Assembly (NCBI RefSeq): GCF_018336935.1
Contig: NZ_CP068771.1
Coordinates: 930,001-994,000 of the forward strand
Direction: 5' to 3'
DNA from: Serratia plymuthica
Lineage (GTDB): Bacteria > Pseudomonadota > Gammaproteobacteria > Enterobacterales > Enterobacteriaceae
Length of the DNA stretch: 64,000 nt
Under the pieces are notes generated by a model that saw nothing but the letters and a program-made list of their open reading frames with translations, was not told where the DNA came from and did not search any database. A program made the position numbers and the translations under genes. Positions 44,190-53,575 of this stretch are shown piece after piece (the first letter of the stretch is position 1; each line of letters starts with the position of its first letter).

Positions 44190-45380
44190 TTACGCCTGCG
44201 GTTTGCGCACCAGCAGGGTGAACAGCGCGATGGCGATGGCATAACAGCCGACAATGGTCAGCGCCATCGACACGCTGGAAGTGCCACCCAGCCCGGTGAT
44301 GGGCACGCTACATGCGCCGAGCGCGAACATGCACACGCCGATCAGCGCCGAGGCGCTGCCCGCTTTGTCGCCCTGGCTTTGCATCGCCAATGACGACGCC
44401 GTCGGGCCGACAATGCCGATCACCGCCACCGAGAAGAACAACGGGACCAGCAACAGCGTCAGCGGCGCGTGCAGGCTGCCTGCCAGCAGCAACAGCAGTG
44501 AGGCGACGGCCGCTAATGTTAAGCCGCCTTTCAGCACTTGCCTTTCCCCCCAACGCGCGCTCAGGCGGCTGGCAAGCTGTGCAGAAATAATCAAACCGAC
44601 GCCGTTAATGGCAAAGCACAGGCTGAACATCTGCGGGCTTAGGCCATAAATCTGCTGCAATACGAAGGGCGATGCGCCGATGTAGGCGAACATCCCGGCC
44701 ATGACGAAACCCTGCGTCAGGCACAGACCCATAAACTGGCGTTGGGTCAGTAATCCGCCCAGCGACATCAACATCGCCAAAATACCGCCCTGGCTGCGGC
44801 GTTCCACGGGCAGCGATTCGCGCAGCTTCAGGCTCGAAAGAGTAAACAGCAGTATGGCAATGGCCGCCAGTACACCGAAGATCCCGCGCCAGTCCATCAA
44901 TTGCAGCATGGCGCCGCCCAGCACCGGGGCAATAATCGGCGCCAGGCCGTTCACCAGCATCAGCAGGGCGAAGAAACGCGTCAGTTCGTGCCCGGCATAG
45001 AGGTCGCGCGCTATGGCGCGGGAGATCACCGCGCCGCCTGCACCGGCCAGCCCCTGCAACAGACGGGCAATCAGCAACTGGTCTATATTCGGCGCCAGCG
45101 CGCACCACAGAGAAGCGACCAGCAACAGTATCAGCGACAGCAGCAGCGGCCGCATGCGGCCGAGTTTGTCGCTGAAGGGGCCAAAAATCAGTTGGCCTAC
45201 GCCCAGCCCGAGCAGGCCGGCGGTCAGGCTGAGTTGCGCCGTGGCGGTGGAAGTATTCAGCTCGCCGGCCATTTCCGGCAGGGCCGGCAGGTAGAGATCG
45301 GTGCACAGCGGCCCCAGTGCGGCCAGCAGGCCGAGCACCACCGCGTACACCAGACGTTGTCTGGATAATTGTCTGGTCAT
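44190..45380 (-). CDS. Bcr/CflA-family multidrug efflux MFS transporter
   Basis: This 396-residue carrier has twelve hydrophobic segments. The drug:H+ antiporter signature is seen in LCTDLYLPALPEMAGEL, the loop GPFSDKLGRMRPLLLS, and GAGGAVISRAIARDLY with VNGLAPIIAPVLGG (motif C). The family exports chloramphenicol, bicyclomycin and related drugs. It is seven bases after a TetR regulator on the same strand, so the pair is an operon with local control. Confidence 0.9.
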   Translation of the reverse strand: MTRQLSRQRLVYAVVLGLLAALGPLCTDLYLPALPEMAGELNTSTATAQLSLTAGLLGLGVGQLIFGPFSDKLGRMRPLLLSLILLLVASLWCALAPNIDQLLIARLLQGLAGAGGAVISRAIARDLYAGHELTRFFALLMLVNGLAPIIAPVLGGAMLQLMDWRGIFGVLAAIAILLFTLSSLKLRESLPVERRSQGGILAMLMSLGGLLTQRQFMGLCLTQGFVMAGMFAYIGASPFVLQQIYGLSPQMFSLCFAINGVGLIISAQLASRLSARWGERQVLKGGLTLAAVASLLLLLAGSLHAPLTLLLVPLFFSVAVIGIVGPTASSLAMQSQGDKAGSASALIGVCMFALGACSVPITGLGGTSSVSMALTIVGCYAIAIALFTLLVRKPQA

Positions 45381-45386
45381 AGGGAG

Positions 45387-45983
45387 TTAGGGTTTCCTGA
45401 ACAGGTGAGAGATAGCTTGTTGATACAAGCCGTTCAGCAAGCTGACATCGGCTTTTTGCGTGGTAAGGATGCGATAACCTGTGCCTTCGCTTAATACGGC
45501 GATAAATTCTACCCGTGCGGCGATTTCCTGTTCGGTGAAATGCGGATACATCCGCTGCAGATTCTGACAGACATGACGAAACAGCCGCGTTTCCGCATCG
45601 CTGAGCATTTTCGCAACCACCGGGTTACGCGTGGCTTCGGCGGTGACCTCCAGCATCAGCATATGGTCAGTTTCGTTTTCACCCGGTTGTTGGAACTGGG
45701 CGCGGGCCGCCAGAGTGCCGGCAATCAGGTTAATGTGATCGCCTAGATCCTCAAGATGGCGCATTTTACTGGCGATGATGCGATTGACGATTTCTTCGAT
45801 GATCGCGTCTTTATTGGCGAAATAGCGGTAGATTTGACCGACGCTGAGCTGCGAACCCTGGGCGATTTCCGCCATGCTGGCGGCGTGAAAACCATGCTGA
45901 CGAAAACAGATTTTCGCCGCATCGACAATTTGATCTCGGCGGGCCTGCGCTTTGGCTTGCCTGCTGTCGCTGGTGGATATCAT
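45387..45983 (-). CDS. TetR/AcrR-family repressor of the efflux gene
   Basis: This 198-residue regulator has the N-terminal helix-turn-helix RRDQIVDAAKICFRQHGFHAASMAEIAQGSQLSVGQIYRYFANKDAIIEEI. The C-terminal ligand domain is variable. The start at 45983 has AAGGA eight bases before; a longer frame to 46001 is possible. It precedes the MFS gene in the same transcript and most likely represses it. Confidence 0.9.
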   Translation of the reverse strand: MISTSDSRQAKAQARRDQIVDAAKICFRQHGFHAASMAEIAQGSQLSVGQIYRYFANKDAIIEEIVNRIIASKMRHLEDLGDHINLIAGTLAARAQFQQPGENETDHMLMLEVTAEATRNPVVAKMLSDAETRLFRHVCQNLQRMYPHFTEQEIAARVEFIAVLSEGTGYRILTTQKADVSLLNGLYQQAISHLFRKP

Positions 45984-46100
45984 GTCCCGATCCTTTACCA
46001 AGAGAGGGGTTCGCTTTTTGGGTGCGAACGTTCATTCTCAATTGTAATGCAAGAACGGCAGAAGGGGAACTCTAAAGGGGGAGCCTGAGGGAGTTAAGCG

Positions 46101-46208
46101 TCAGGCGAACAGATAAACCTTGATAAAAGCGGCGACAATCAGCAGGCACAGCAGGGTCGCGGTCACTTCAGCGGTGGTTTTGGGCAGGCTAAACATTCGC
46201 GTTCTCAT
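46101..46208 (-). CDS. Very small membrane protein (uncertain)
   Basis: A 35-residue frame starts MRTRMFSLPKTTAEVTA and has one membrane segment LLCLLIVAAFIKVYLFA at the end. It sits alone between crcB and the TetR gene. The ribosome site is weak and the start could be the inner ATG at 46196. It resembles in size and shape the one-pass regulators of enterics, but no specific family is claimed. Confidence 0.4.
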   Translation of the reverse strand: MRTRMFSLPKTTAEVTATLLCLLIVAAFIKVYLFA

Positions 46209-46276
46209 CCAGTTTGGGGCACTGGATGAGATTATGCGTGCGGCAGATTAAGGAAACATTAAGAGAACCAGGTTTG

Positions 46277-46660
46277 CTATTGTCCGTTAACCCAAATGAC
46301 CAGCATAAACGCCAGCAGGGTCATTGCCAGTGAACCGGCCAGGTTGAGCAACATATTGGCCAGCGCCCAGGCAAAACGGCCATCTTGCAGCAAATACACG
46401 ACCTCCAGCGAAAAGGTGGAGAAGGTGGTTAAACCGCCGCAGAAACCGGTGGTAATCAGCAGTTTCCAGGTGGGATCCAGGTGCGTTATGCGGGTAAAGG
46501 TGGCAATGGCCAACCCGATGATAAAACCGCCTACCAGATTCACCGCCAGCGTGCCCAGGGGGATATGCGCGTTAAGCGGGTTCATCTTCATGCTGATGAC
46601 CCAACGCAACACGCTGCCGACACCACCGCCAATAAAGACTGCCAGTAAAGAACTCAACAT
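46277..46660 (-). CDS. crcB: Fluoride ion channel CrcB (Fluc)
   Basis: This 127-residue dual-topology membrane protein has four hydrophobic helices. [27 protein letters not shown], and [17 protein letters not shown] carry the conserved Asn, Phe and central Na-site residues of Fluc channels. The ATG at 46660 is preceded by AAAGG. It exports fluoride. A fluoride-type riboswitch lies just upstream on the same strand. Confidence 0.93.
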   Translation of the reverse strand: MLSSLLAVFIGGGVGSVLRWVISMKMNPLNAHIPLGTLAVNLVGGFIIGLAIATFTRITHLDPTWKLLITTGFCGGLTTFSTFSLEVVYLLQDGRFAWALANMLLNLAGSLAMTLLAFMLVIWVNGQ

Positions 46661-46740
46661 GGTTGAAATACCTTTCACTAAAAGGGGAATCAAGGCTCAG
46701 AAAGGGTCAGGCGCGACGCTACGCACCCCTTTGAGAGGTT

Positions 46741-46795
46741 ACGTAGACATCATCAGCCTGTGAGGGCGGTTATGGAGGAATGTCATCTCCTTCGA
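46741..46795 (-). ncRNA. Fluoride riboswitch (crcB motif)
   Basis: Read on the minus strand: GGAGATGACATTCCTCC, then ATAACCGCCCTCACAGGCTG, then ATGATGTCTACG. It follows the crcB-motif layout: GGxGATG, stem closing with CCTCC, ATAA-C-GCC, then the GGCTGATG segment whose end pairs back (ACAT/ATGT), and the CTAC tail. The closest well-known example is the Thermotoga fluoride riboswitch. It is 80 bases upstream of crcB on the same strand, where it should control expression by fluoride. Confidence 0.8.
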
Positions 46796-46880
46796 TCGGC
46801 GCCGCTTTTTGCCACGCAGGCTGGATCTTACACCCGGCGCCGCCTATTTTGTAGTATCTGTGACGACGGAAACAACCGAA

Positions 46881-47312
46881 ATGAAAGTGAGAACGGCGGT
46901 ACAGGCTGATAAAGACGCCATTGTGGCGTTAATGACGGAGCTGGATTACGCCGGAACCGGGGCATTTATTGACGCGCGTCTGGCGCAACTATTGGCGCAT
47001 CCCGATGAAGCGTTGCTGGTCGCGACCGACGATGACGATAATGAGGTGCTGGGGATTTTGTCGCTGCATTTCTTGCCGCAGTTGGCGTTGGCCGGAGATA
47101 TTTGCCGGATCAGCTATTTTTGCATTGATAGCCATGCGCGCGGCCTGGGTGTCGGTCAATCCTTGTTGGCGGAAGGTGAGGCATTGGCCCGCCGGCGCGG
47201 CTGTGATCGCCTGGAAGTGCATTGCCACGGCAGCCGTGAACGGGCCCACGCGTTCTATCGGCGGGAGGGTTTTTTGGAGGTCCCTAAATACTTTGCCAAG
47301 CTATTAAGTTAG
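46881..47312 (+). CDS. GNAT-family N-acetyltransferase
   Basis: This 143-residue acetyltransferase starts MKVRTAVQADKDAIVALMTEL. It has the acetyl-CoA loop ARGLGVGQSLLAEGEALARRRGC and the C-terminal AHAFYRREGF. The substrate is unknown. The start at 46881 fits the domain; an upstream frame to 46809 is unsupported. Its stop overlaps the convergent diguanylate cyclase stop by four bases. Confidence 0.82.
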   Translation: MKVRTAVQADKDAIVALMTELDYAGTGAFIDARLAQLLAHPDEALLVATDDDDNEVLGILSLHFLPQLALAGDICRISYFCIDSHARGLGVGQSLLAEGEALARRRGCDRLEVHCHGSRERAHAFYRREGFLEVPKYFAKLLS

Positions 47313-48370
47313 TTGCCGGGTACCGCCAGTTCCAAACGGTTGCGACCATTGTTTTTTGCCCGGTACAGCGCACTGTCGGCGGCTTTCAGCCAGTCCAGAT
47401 AGCCGCCCATTTCACCGTGGTAATCGGCTATACCGGCGCTGATGTTCAGCCGCAACTGCGGCGCTTCACGGAAAATAATGCCGTTCAACCGTTCCTGGAT
47501 GCGCAGCAGCGCAATGCTGGCCTGTTCTGCACTGGTATTTGGCAACACGGCGCCAAACTCGTCACCGCCGTAGCGCCCGACGATATCCACGGCGCGCAGG
47601 CCAATTAACAGCTCTTCTGCCAGCACCGCCAGCGCCTCGTCACCCAGCGCATGGCCGAAGGTGTCGTTGATGGTTTTAAAACGATCGATATCTATCAGGA
47701 TCAGGGTCGCGGTGTGTTGGTAGCGGCGGCAACTGTCGAATTGGTGATGCAGTAAATGCTCCCAATGGCGGCGATTGTACAGCCCTGTCAGGCCGTCACG
47801 CATGCTGATACGCAGCAGCTCTTGTTTTTTCTGCGCCAACCGCTTGGCGGTGCGATAGGTGACCAACCCCAGCAGTGCCGGGTAGAGATAGATCATCGGC
47901 AGGCAGAGGTAGATCTGCAGCGGCGTGCTTTGTGGCTGGAAGGGAAAACCCAACAGGGCACTGACCGTCAGGGCGCCGGCCAGCTGCGCCGCCAGCCCTT
48001 TAAAGAACAGTGTCTTGCCGGCGGCGGCAATATTGTTCATGCCCATCATCGACAGAATGACCACCGACGGCAATGCATTGAAAGCCATCATGGCTGCCCA
48101 TAGACCGCCAAAAAACGAATCGATCAGCAGGTTGCGGGTTTCCGCCTTGAAGGGCATGGCAGAGCGGCGCGCCCATTGGTAGGCGACATGCGGCCAAATA
48201 AAACCGTGAAAAATCAGCAGCCCCCACGTCCAGAGGGCCGGTTGCCGCGAATAGAGCACCGAGAACACACAGAGAAAACCGATTCCCAGGCCGGCGATGC
48301 GTGGCAAATAGGTACGTCTGGCGAAGCTCAGGCCGGATCGTCTGGTATCGATAACTGATGGTGCATACAT
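47309..48370 (-). CDS. Diguanylate cyclase with MASE2-type membrane domain
   Basis: The 353-residue c-di-GMP synthase has five to six membrane segments over residues 25-190 (MASE2-like, as in AdrA/DgcC). The GGDEF domain follows: SMRDGLTGLYNRRHWEHLL, LILIDIDRFKTINDTFGHALGDEAL, and active site GRYGGDEFGAVL. RAVD lies five residues before GGDEF, so feedback inhibition by c-di-GMP (I-site) is expected, unlike the cyclase at 35472. It is divergent from tatE. Confidence 0.9.
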   Translation of the reverse strand: MYAPSVIDTRRSGLSFARRTYLPRIAGLGIGFLCVFSVLYSRQPALWTWGLLIFHGFIWPHVAYQWARRSAMPFKAETRNLLIDSFFGGLWAAMMAFNALPSVVILSMMGMNNIAAAGKTLFFKGLAAQLAGALTVSALLGFPFQPQSTPLQIYLCLPMIYLYPALLGLVTYRTAKRLAQKKQELLRISMRDGLTGLYNRRHWEHLLHHQFDSCRRYQHTATLILIDIDRFKTINDTFGHALGDEALAVLAEELLIGLRAVDIVGRYGGDEFGAVLPNTSAEQASIALLRIQERLNGIIFREAPQLRLNISAGIADYHGEMGGYLDWLKAADSALYRAKNNGRNRLELAVPGN

Positions 48371-48589
48371 CCTGCGGCTCCCTGATAGGTGTAACGACAG
48401 CGTACCATGCAGTGTGATAACTCAGAATAGTCTGATTAATGCTCAATGCATTTAAAAGCGGTCTCGGCGCAGGGATCTCACTCTGTTACATGTTGTTGTT
48501 GTGTTGGCTTGGCGAAAGTAGGTAAATAACCTTAGGCAAGGTTTGTTTTTTCGCTGCCTGTGCAGCGCTATATGAATAAGAAGGTGAGT

Positions 48590-48799
48590 ATGGAAGGTAT
48601 CAGTATTACCAAACTTCTGGTGATTGCGGTGTTGGTTATCTTGCTGTTCGGTACCAGCAAACTGCGCACCTTGGGTGCCGATCTGGGCGCTGCGCTGAAG
48701 GGCTTTAAAAAGGCCGTAGGCGACGACACCACTCCGCCGCCGGCAAACACGGCAGAAAGCCAATCCAACCCGCAGAGCGTCGAAAAGAAAGACCAGTAA
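48590..48799 (+). CDS. tatE: Twin-arginine translocase subunit TatE
   Basis: This 69-residue protein has one N-terminal membrane segment ([22 protein letters not shown]), then the amphipathic helix [19 protein letters not shown] and a Pro/Asn/Gln-rich tail. This is a TatA-type topology; context (cspE, crcB, lipA) identifies it as TatE. AAGGTGAG lies just before the ATG at 48590. It works in Tat export of folded proteins. Confidence 0.94.
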   Translation: MEGISITKLLVIAVLVILLFGTSKLRTLGADLGAALKGFKKAVGDDTTPPPANTAESQSNPQSVEKKDQ

Positions 48800-48821
48800 T
48801 TACGTTTTTTGCGGAGCAATA

Positions 48822-48852
48822 AAAAACGGATGCCGCAAGGACATCCGTTTTT
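48822..48852. terminator. Bidirectional terminator between tatE and lipA
   Basis: AAAAACGGATG, loop, CATCCGTTTTT: an 11-bp stem with A and T flanks serving the convergent tatE and lipA transcripts. Confidence 0.85.
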
Positions 48853-48893
48853 GGCGTTTCCGCCAGATGAAATGTAACAAATCATTACCGCAC

Positions 48894-49859
48894 TTACTTC
48901 ACTTCCATCCCTTTCGCCTGCAAATCGGCATGGTAGGAGGAACGAACAAACGGGCCGCAGGCCGCATGGGTAAAGCCCATCGCCATCGCTTCTTCTTTCA
49001 TTTCATCGAATTCTGCCGGGCTGACATAGCGCTGGACCGGCAGGTGATGACGGCTTGGCTGCAGGTACTGGCCCAGGGTCAACATGGTGACGCCGTGGCG
49101 GCGCAGGTCGCGCATGACTTCAACGATTTCCGCATTGGTTTCCCCCAGGCCGACCATAAGACCGGATTTGGTTGGGATGTGCGGATGCGCTTCTTTGAAT
49201 CGCTCGAGCAGTTTTAGCGACCATTCGTAGTTGGCGCCCGGGCGAACCTGGCGGTAGACGCGCGGCACGTTTTCCAGGTTGTGGTTGAACACGTCCGGCG
49301 GCGTCTCTGTGAGAATTTCCAGCGCGCGATCCATACGGCCACGGAAATCCGGCACCAGCGTTTCAATTTTGATGGTCGGGTTTTTGGCGCGGATTGCGGC
49401 GATACAGTCGGCAAAGTGCTGAGCACCGCCGTCGCGCAGATCGTCGCGGTCAACCGAAGTGATTACCACGTAGCGCAGGCCCATGTCGGCGATGGTCTGG
49501 GCCAGTTTCTCCGGCTCGTTGGCATCGGGGGCGACCGGGCGGCCGTGAGCCACGTCGCAGAACGGGCAGCGGCGGGTACAGATGGCACCCAGGATCATAA
49601 AGGTGGCGGTGCCGTGGTTAAAACATTCAGACAGGTTCGGACAGGAAGCTTCTTCGCACACCGAATGCAGACCGTTTTTACGCATGGCGGCTTTAATGCC
49701 CTGAATGCGTGTAGAGTCGGCAGGCAGTTTGATCTTCATCCACTCGGGTTTACGTAACAGCTCCTGCCGTTCGGTGACCACCGTTTTAACCGGGATCAAC
49801 GCCATTTTGTCTGCATCGCGGTATTTAACGCCGCGTTCCATCTGAATTGGTTTACTCAT
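48894..49859 (-). CDS. lipA: Lipoyl synthase
   Basis: This radical-SAM enzyme inserts two sulphurs into octanoyl groups on lipoyl domains. At 321 residues it equals the E. coli protein. The auxiliary cluster cysteines are in [12 protein letters not shown], the radical-SAM cluster in [13 protein letters not shown], and the last ligand in [11 protein letters not shown] (RSSYH). The start at 49859 gives [15 protein letters not shown]. It overlaps the lipB stop by eight bases; the E. coli ybeF gene between them is absent. Confidence 0.97.
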   Translation of the reverse strand: MSKPIQMERGVKYRDADKMALIPVKTVVTERQELLRKPEWMKIKLPADSTRIQGIKAAMRKNGLHSVCEEASCPNLSECFNHGTATFMILGAICTRRCPFCDVAHGRPVAPDANEPEKLAQTIADMGLRYVVITSVDRDDLRDGGAQHFADCIAAIRAKNPTIKIETLVPDFRGRMDRALEILTETPPDVFNHNLENVPRVYRQVRPGANYEWSLKLLERFKEAHPHIPTKSGLMVGLGETNAEIVEVMRDLRRHGVTMLTLGQYLQPSRHHLPVQRYVSPAEFDEMKEEAMAMGFTHAACGPFVRSSYHADLQAKGMEVK

Positions 49860-50520
49860 AATCGTGCAGGTTCCAGTTACGAAGCTCGACCTTCGAGTAG
49901 CCGAGTAAATGAACAAATTCCTGTACCAGGATTGGGTGTACGTCTTCTATGCCTACGCCGGGCACCAGCGCGCTGACCTGCGCCATTTGCATGCCGGCGT
50001 AACCGCAAGGGTTGATGCGTTGGAAGGGGCTGAGATCCATGGCCACATTCAGTGCCAGGCCGTGGAATGAACTGCCTTTGCGGATCCGCAGACCCAACGA
50101 ACAGATTTTTTGCTCCCCCACGTAAACACCGGGCGCATCCGGGTGGGCGCGCGATTCGATACGGAAGTGGGCGAGGGTATTAATAACGGTATCTTCGATA
50201 ACCGTGACCAGTTGGCGAACGCCAATCTTGTTGCGTTTCAGATCGACCATCACGTACATCACCTGCTGCCCCGGACCGTGGTAGGTCACCTGGCCGCCGC
50301 GATCGCTCTGGACAACCGGAATATCACCCGGCATTAACACGTGCTCTGCTTTACCGGCCTGGCCCTGAGTAAACACGGACTGATGCTGAACCAACCACAG
50401 CTCGTCGTGCGTGGTATTGGTTCTGCGATCGGTGAAGTTGTGCATGGCTTGGGATACAGGCTCATAGGGCTGCAACCCCAGCTGACGCAAAATGATCTTG
50501 TCTGGTTGCAAAAGAGTCAT
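49852..50520 (-). CDS. lipB: Octanoyl-[ACP]:protein N-octanoyltransferase
   Basis: This 222-residue enzyme moves octanoate from ACP to lipoyl domains before LipA acts. The family motif [16 protein letters not shown], the catalytic Lys region [16 protein letters not shown] and the catalytic Cys in INPCGYAGM are all present. It is translationally linked to lipA by an 8-base overlap. Confidence 0.96.
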   Translation of the reverse strand: MTLLQPDKIILRQLGLQPYEPVSQAMHNFTDRRTNTTHDELWLVQHQSVFTQGQAGKAEHVLMPGDIPVVQSDRGGQVTYHGPGQQVMYVMVDLKRNKIGVRQLVTVIEDTVINTLAHFRIESRAHPDAPGVYVGEQKICSLGLRIRKGSSFHGLALNVAMDLSPFQRINPCGYAGMQMAQVSALVPGVGIEDVHPILVQEFVHLLGYSKVELRNWNLHDYE

Positions 50521-50654
50521 CGTCAGGTTACAGAAGTGATAATGCCATTATACCGGGCGGTCTGGCCCGCGACCAGCATTTCACTGACCAAAAATGCGCA
50601 ACCCGGGCAGACGATCCTCTGGCCCGGGTTGGTATGCAGGGTTTTATGCTGGAA

Positions 50655-50918
50655 TTACAGCACCATGCGGACAATTTCAATGTTGCCCAATTCATCATAT
50701 AACGTCTCCACCTGGTCGATATGGGTGGCGTTGATGGTGATGGAGACGGAGTGGTAATTGCCTTTGCTGCTCGGTTTTACTTCCGGGTTGTAATCCCCCG
50801 GCGCATGGCGCTGTACCACTTCCACCACCTGGTCTACCAGCTCTGGCTGTGCCAGGCCCATTACCTTGTAGGTAAACGAGCAAGGGAATTCGAGCAGTTC
50901 GTTCAGTTTAGTTTTCAT
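50655..50918 (-). CDS. ybeD: DUF493 protein YbeD
   Basis: This 87-residue conserved protein starts [21 protein letters not shown], with a ferredoxin-like fold resembling ACT domains. [20 protein letters not shown] is the family hallmark. The role is unknown but its place between dacA and lipB is constant in enterics. Confidence 0.95.
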   Translation of the reverse strand: MKTKLNELLEFPCSFTYKVMGLAQPELVDQVVEVVQRHAPGDYNPEVKPSSKGNYHSVSITINATHIDQVETLYDELGNIEIVRMVL

Positions 50919-51029
50919 GTGCGCTCCAGAGTGCTGCTATCAACATAGCGAATCTATAAATTATAACTCCCGCCGGAGCGGGAGTTAATGTTAATCAGTA
51001 TATGGGGGCAATTTTGCCCGTTTCAACTG

Positions 51030-52241
51030 TTAACCGAACCAGTGGTGGAACATCAGTTTGATATAATCCACGATGCGGCTGAAGAAACCGCCTTCTTTCA
51101 CTTCGTTCATCACCACCAGAGGGCGCTGCTCGATGGTTTTGCCATCCAACTGGAAGTTGATGCTGCCGACAACCTGGTTTTTCGCCAGTGGCGCATGAAT
51201 TTCCGGTGTGTTCAGCACATAGCTGGCTTTAAGATCTTTCATCCGGCCGCGTGGGATGGTCAGGTAGACGTCTTTGTCCACGCCCAGCTCAACGCGATCC
51301 GCATCGCCGAACCAGACCGGTTCAGACGCAAACTCTTTGCCCACTTTCAGCGGTGCAACGGTTTCGAAGAAGCGGAAGCCCCAGGTCAGCAGCTTTTTGC
51401 TCTCGGTTTCACGGCCTTTATAAGTCCGGCCGCCCAATACCGCAGAGATCAGGCGCATCTGGCCTTCAGTGGCGGAAGCCACCAGGTTATAACCCGCCGC
51501 ATCGGTATGGCCGGTTTTGATACCGTCCACGTTCAGGCTGGTATCCCACAGCAGACCGTTACGGTTCATCTGACGAATGTTATTGAAGGTGAACTCTTTT
51601 TCTTTATAAATCGCGTATTCGTCCGGCACGTCGCGGATCAGCGCCTGGCCGATCAACGCCATATCGCGCGCGGAGCTGTACTGGCCCTGTGCGTCGAGGC
51701 CGTGTACCGTCTGGAAGTGGGTGTTCTGCAGGCCCAGCTTGTTGACGTAAGTATTCATCAGGTTAACGAACGCGTCCTGGCTGCCGGCTACGTAATCCGC
51801 CATCGCCACACAGGCGTCGTTACCGGATTGCAGGTTGATGCCGCGAGTCAGTTTGGAAACCGGCACGCGATCGCCCGGCTTCAGGAACATCAGCGAGGAG
51901 CCTTTGAATACCGGGTTGCCGGTTGCCCAGGCGTCTTGCCCCACGGTAACCATGTCTTCCGGGCCGATTTTACCCGCTTTCAGCGCCTGGCCGATGACGT
52001 AGCTGGTCATCATTTTCGTCAGACTGGCCGGATCGCGGCGTGCGTCGGCGTTCATTTCCGCCAAAACTTTACCGGAGTTGTAGTCAATCAGGACGTAGGC
52101 TTCCGCATCAATCTGCGGGACCCCTGGGATCATGGTCTTGATATTAACGTCATCGGCTTGCGCAACGGAAACTGCGCTCATCGCGATAACGGAGCCGAGC
52201 GCTATGCTCTTGATTAAGCGAAAAGAAGTTACTTGTTTCAT
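51030..52241 (-). CDS. dacA: D-alanyl-D-alanine carboxypeptidase (PBP5)
   Basis: This low-molecular-weight penicillin-binding protein trims pentapeptides in the periplasm. The signal peptide is [29 protein letters not shown] with cleavage before DDVNIKTM. The active-site motifs are SLTK ([10 protein letters not shown]), SGN (QSGNDAC) and KTG (GIKTGHTD). The C-terminal amphipathic anchor is [17 protein letters not shown]. The start at 52241 gives 403 residues, as in E. coli; the longer frame upstream is not credible. Confidence 0.97.
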   Translation of the reverse strand: MKQVTSFRLIKSIALGSVIAMSAVSVAQADDVNIKTMIPGVPQIDAEAYVLIDYNSGKVLAEMNADARRDPASLTKMMTSYVIGQALKAGKIGPEDMVTVGQDAWATGNPVFKGSSLMFLKPGDRVPVSKLTRGINLQSGNDACVAMADYVAGSQDAFVNLMNTYVNKLGLQNTHFQTVHGLDAQGQYSSARDMALIGQALIRDVPDEYAIYKEKEFTFNNIRQMNRNGLLWDTSLNVDGIKTGHTDAAGYNLVASATEGQMRLISAVLGGRTYKGRETESKKLLTWGFRFFETVAPLKVGKEFASEPVWFGDADRVELGVDKDVYLTIPRGRMKDLKASYVLNTPEIHAPLAKNQVVGSINFQLDGKTIEQRPLVVMNEVKEGGFFSRIVDYIKLMFHHWFG

Positions 52242-52427
52242 GATCGAGAGGACAACATCCATGAGGGTAAAGTTAAAAACGAGCCACACTATAACAGATG
52301 AGATTCCGGCAGGCATTATCCATTCATCTGACTCATAGCGCTTTACGGACATTTTGCTGAAAGAAAATGTTTCAGCTAGAGAAACGCTTATCAGTCGCGA
52401 TCGCTCGCCGGGCTTCATGCTTTTGAC

Positions 52428-52472
52428 CTTTCAAGCTGCAGCGTGTGGCTGCAACTTGAAATGGGTCGGGTA
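52428..52472. repeat. Hairpin remnant of the dispersed repeat (copy 3)
   Basis: TTTCAAGCTGCAGC and GCTGCAACTTGAAA face each other across a four-base loop, then comes ...GGGTA. These are the outer parts of the elements at 397 and 3748 with the interior lost. It lies between rlpA and dacA and may act as a transcript-end hairpin. Confidence 0.6.
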
Positions 52473-52479
52473 GCTCTGT

Positions 52480-53565
52480 TTAGGGTGCGGCAGTGACAAA
52501 AGATTGTTGTTGCGCTTCCGCCGCCAGGCGCTGTTGCAGCTGGGCCGCCTGCTGGCGATCGCCGAACGGGCCTAACTGCACGCGATAGACGCCGCCGCTG
52601 GCGGCAACCTTGCCAGGCACGCCAAACTGACGGCTCAGGCTCTGTTGCCAGGTTTGTGCGCGTTCAGCGCTGCTGAGAGCGCCGACCTGCACGACATAAC
52701 TCCCGGCGGAAGAAGCGCCGGCAGCAACGGCTGCGGTGGCGGCAACGGGGGCCGCAATGGCTGCTGCGCTGACGGCCGGTTCAGGTTCTGAACCTTCCAG
52801 CACCCCGGCGGGAACCTGGCTTGGTGCGCCGAGGAAACCGGTGCGCGCGTTGCCGGTAGTGGCGGCCGGGGCGTTGTCGCCGGTGTCCAGGCTGCTGTTA
52901 TCTATTGGGCGTACTGCGGCACCGCTGGCGACAGGGACTTCCTGTTGCACTGGCGTCCCCATGCTGCTCGAACCGAGGTCCGGGCGCGACGGCAGGGCGT
53001 AGCTTTGCTTGGCGACGGTCGTACCTATGGTACCGGGGCCGCTCAGGGTGCCATCCGGCGCCACGTTGATGAAATCAACTTTAACCCTGGTGTTGTTGGA
53101 CAGGTTCAGGCGGTCGGCCACGGCTGTCGACAGATCGATAATGCGGCCGTTGGTGTAAGGCCCGCGATCGTTAACGCGCACCACCAGTTGGCGGCCGTTG
53201 GCGAGGTTGGTTACACGCACATAGCTTGGGATCGGCAGCGTAGGGTGCGCGGCGGTGAGGCCGTTAGGATCGAAGGGTTCGCCCAGCGCGGTGGTGTTGC
53301 CCCGGGCTTCTTCGCCATAGGAGCTGGCCAGACCGGTCTGCGAGAAGTTTTGCGGATCTTTCACGATGCGGTAAGTATCGCCATTAACCTTATAATCCTG
53401 CATGTTATTAGGGTTATAGGGTTCATATTGAGGCTCAACGCCGCCGATTTCCACCACCGGCCCGTTATACGGCTGCTGCGGCGGTGCCTGCTGTTCCGTG
53501 GTCGGGGAGGTACAGGCGGAAAGCAACACAGCCACTACGCCGACCCAAAGCCATTCCTTACGCAT
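52480..53565 (-). CDS. rlpA: Septal-ring lytic transglycosylase lipoprotein RlpA
   Basis: This 361-residue outer-membrane lipoprotein has the lipobox LLSAC at residues 14-18. The double-psi beta barrel is around residues 75-165 (ASSYGEEARGNTTALGEPFD, RVNDRGPYTNGRIIDLS with the catalytic-site Asp). An Ala/Pro-rich linker and a C-terminal SPOR domain follow (YVVQVGALSSAERAQTW). SPOR binds denuded glycan at division sites. It is eleven bases from mrdB in the elongasome cluster. Confidence 0.95.
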   Translation of the reverse strand: MRKEWLWVGVVAVLLSACTSPTTEQQAPPQQPYNGPVVEIGGVEPQYEPYNPNNMQDYKVNGDTYRIVKDPQNFSQTGLASSYGEEARGNTTALGEPFDPNGLTAAHPTLPIPSYVRVTNLANGRQLVVRVNDRGPYTNGRIIDLSTAVADRLNLSNNTRVKVDFINVAPDGTLSGPGTIGTTVAKQSYALPSRPDLGSSSMGTPVQQEVPVASGAAVRPIDNSSLDTGDNAPAATTGNARTGFLGAPSQVPAGVLEGSEPEPAVSAAAIAAPVAATAAVAAGASSAGSYVVQVGALSSAERAQTWQQSLSRQFGVPGKVAASGGVYRVQLGPFGDRQQAAQLQQRLAAEAQQQSFVTAAP

Positions 53566-53575
53566 TACTCACCTC

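Noticed and set aside
50988-52217. 409-residue plus-strand frame opposite dacA
   Set aside because: Antisense of PBP5 with no recognisable domain; the minus-strand product is certain.
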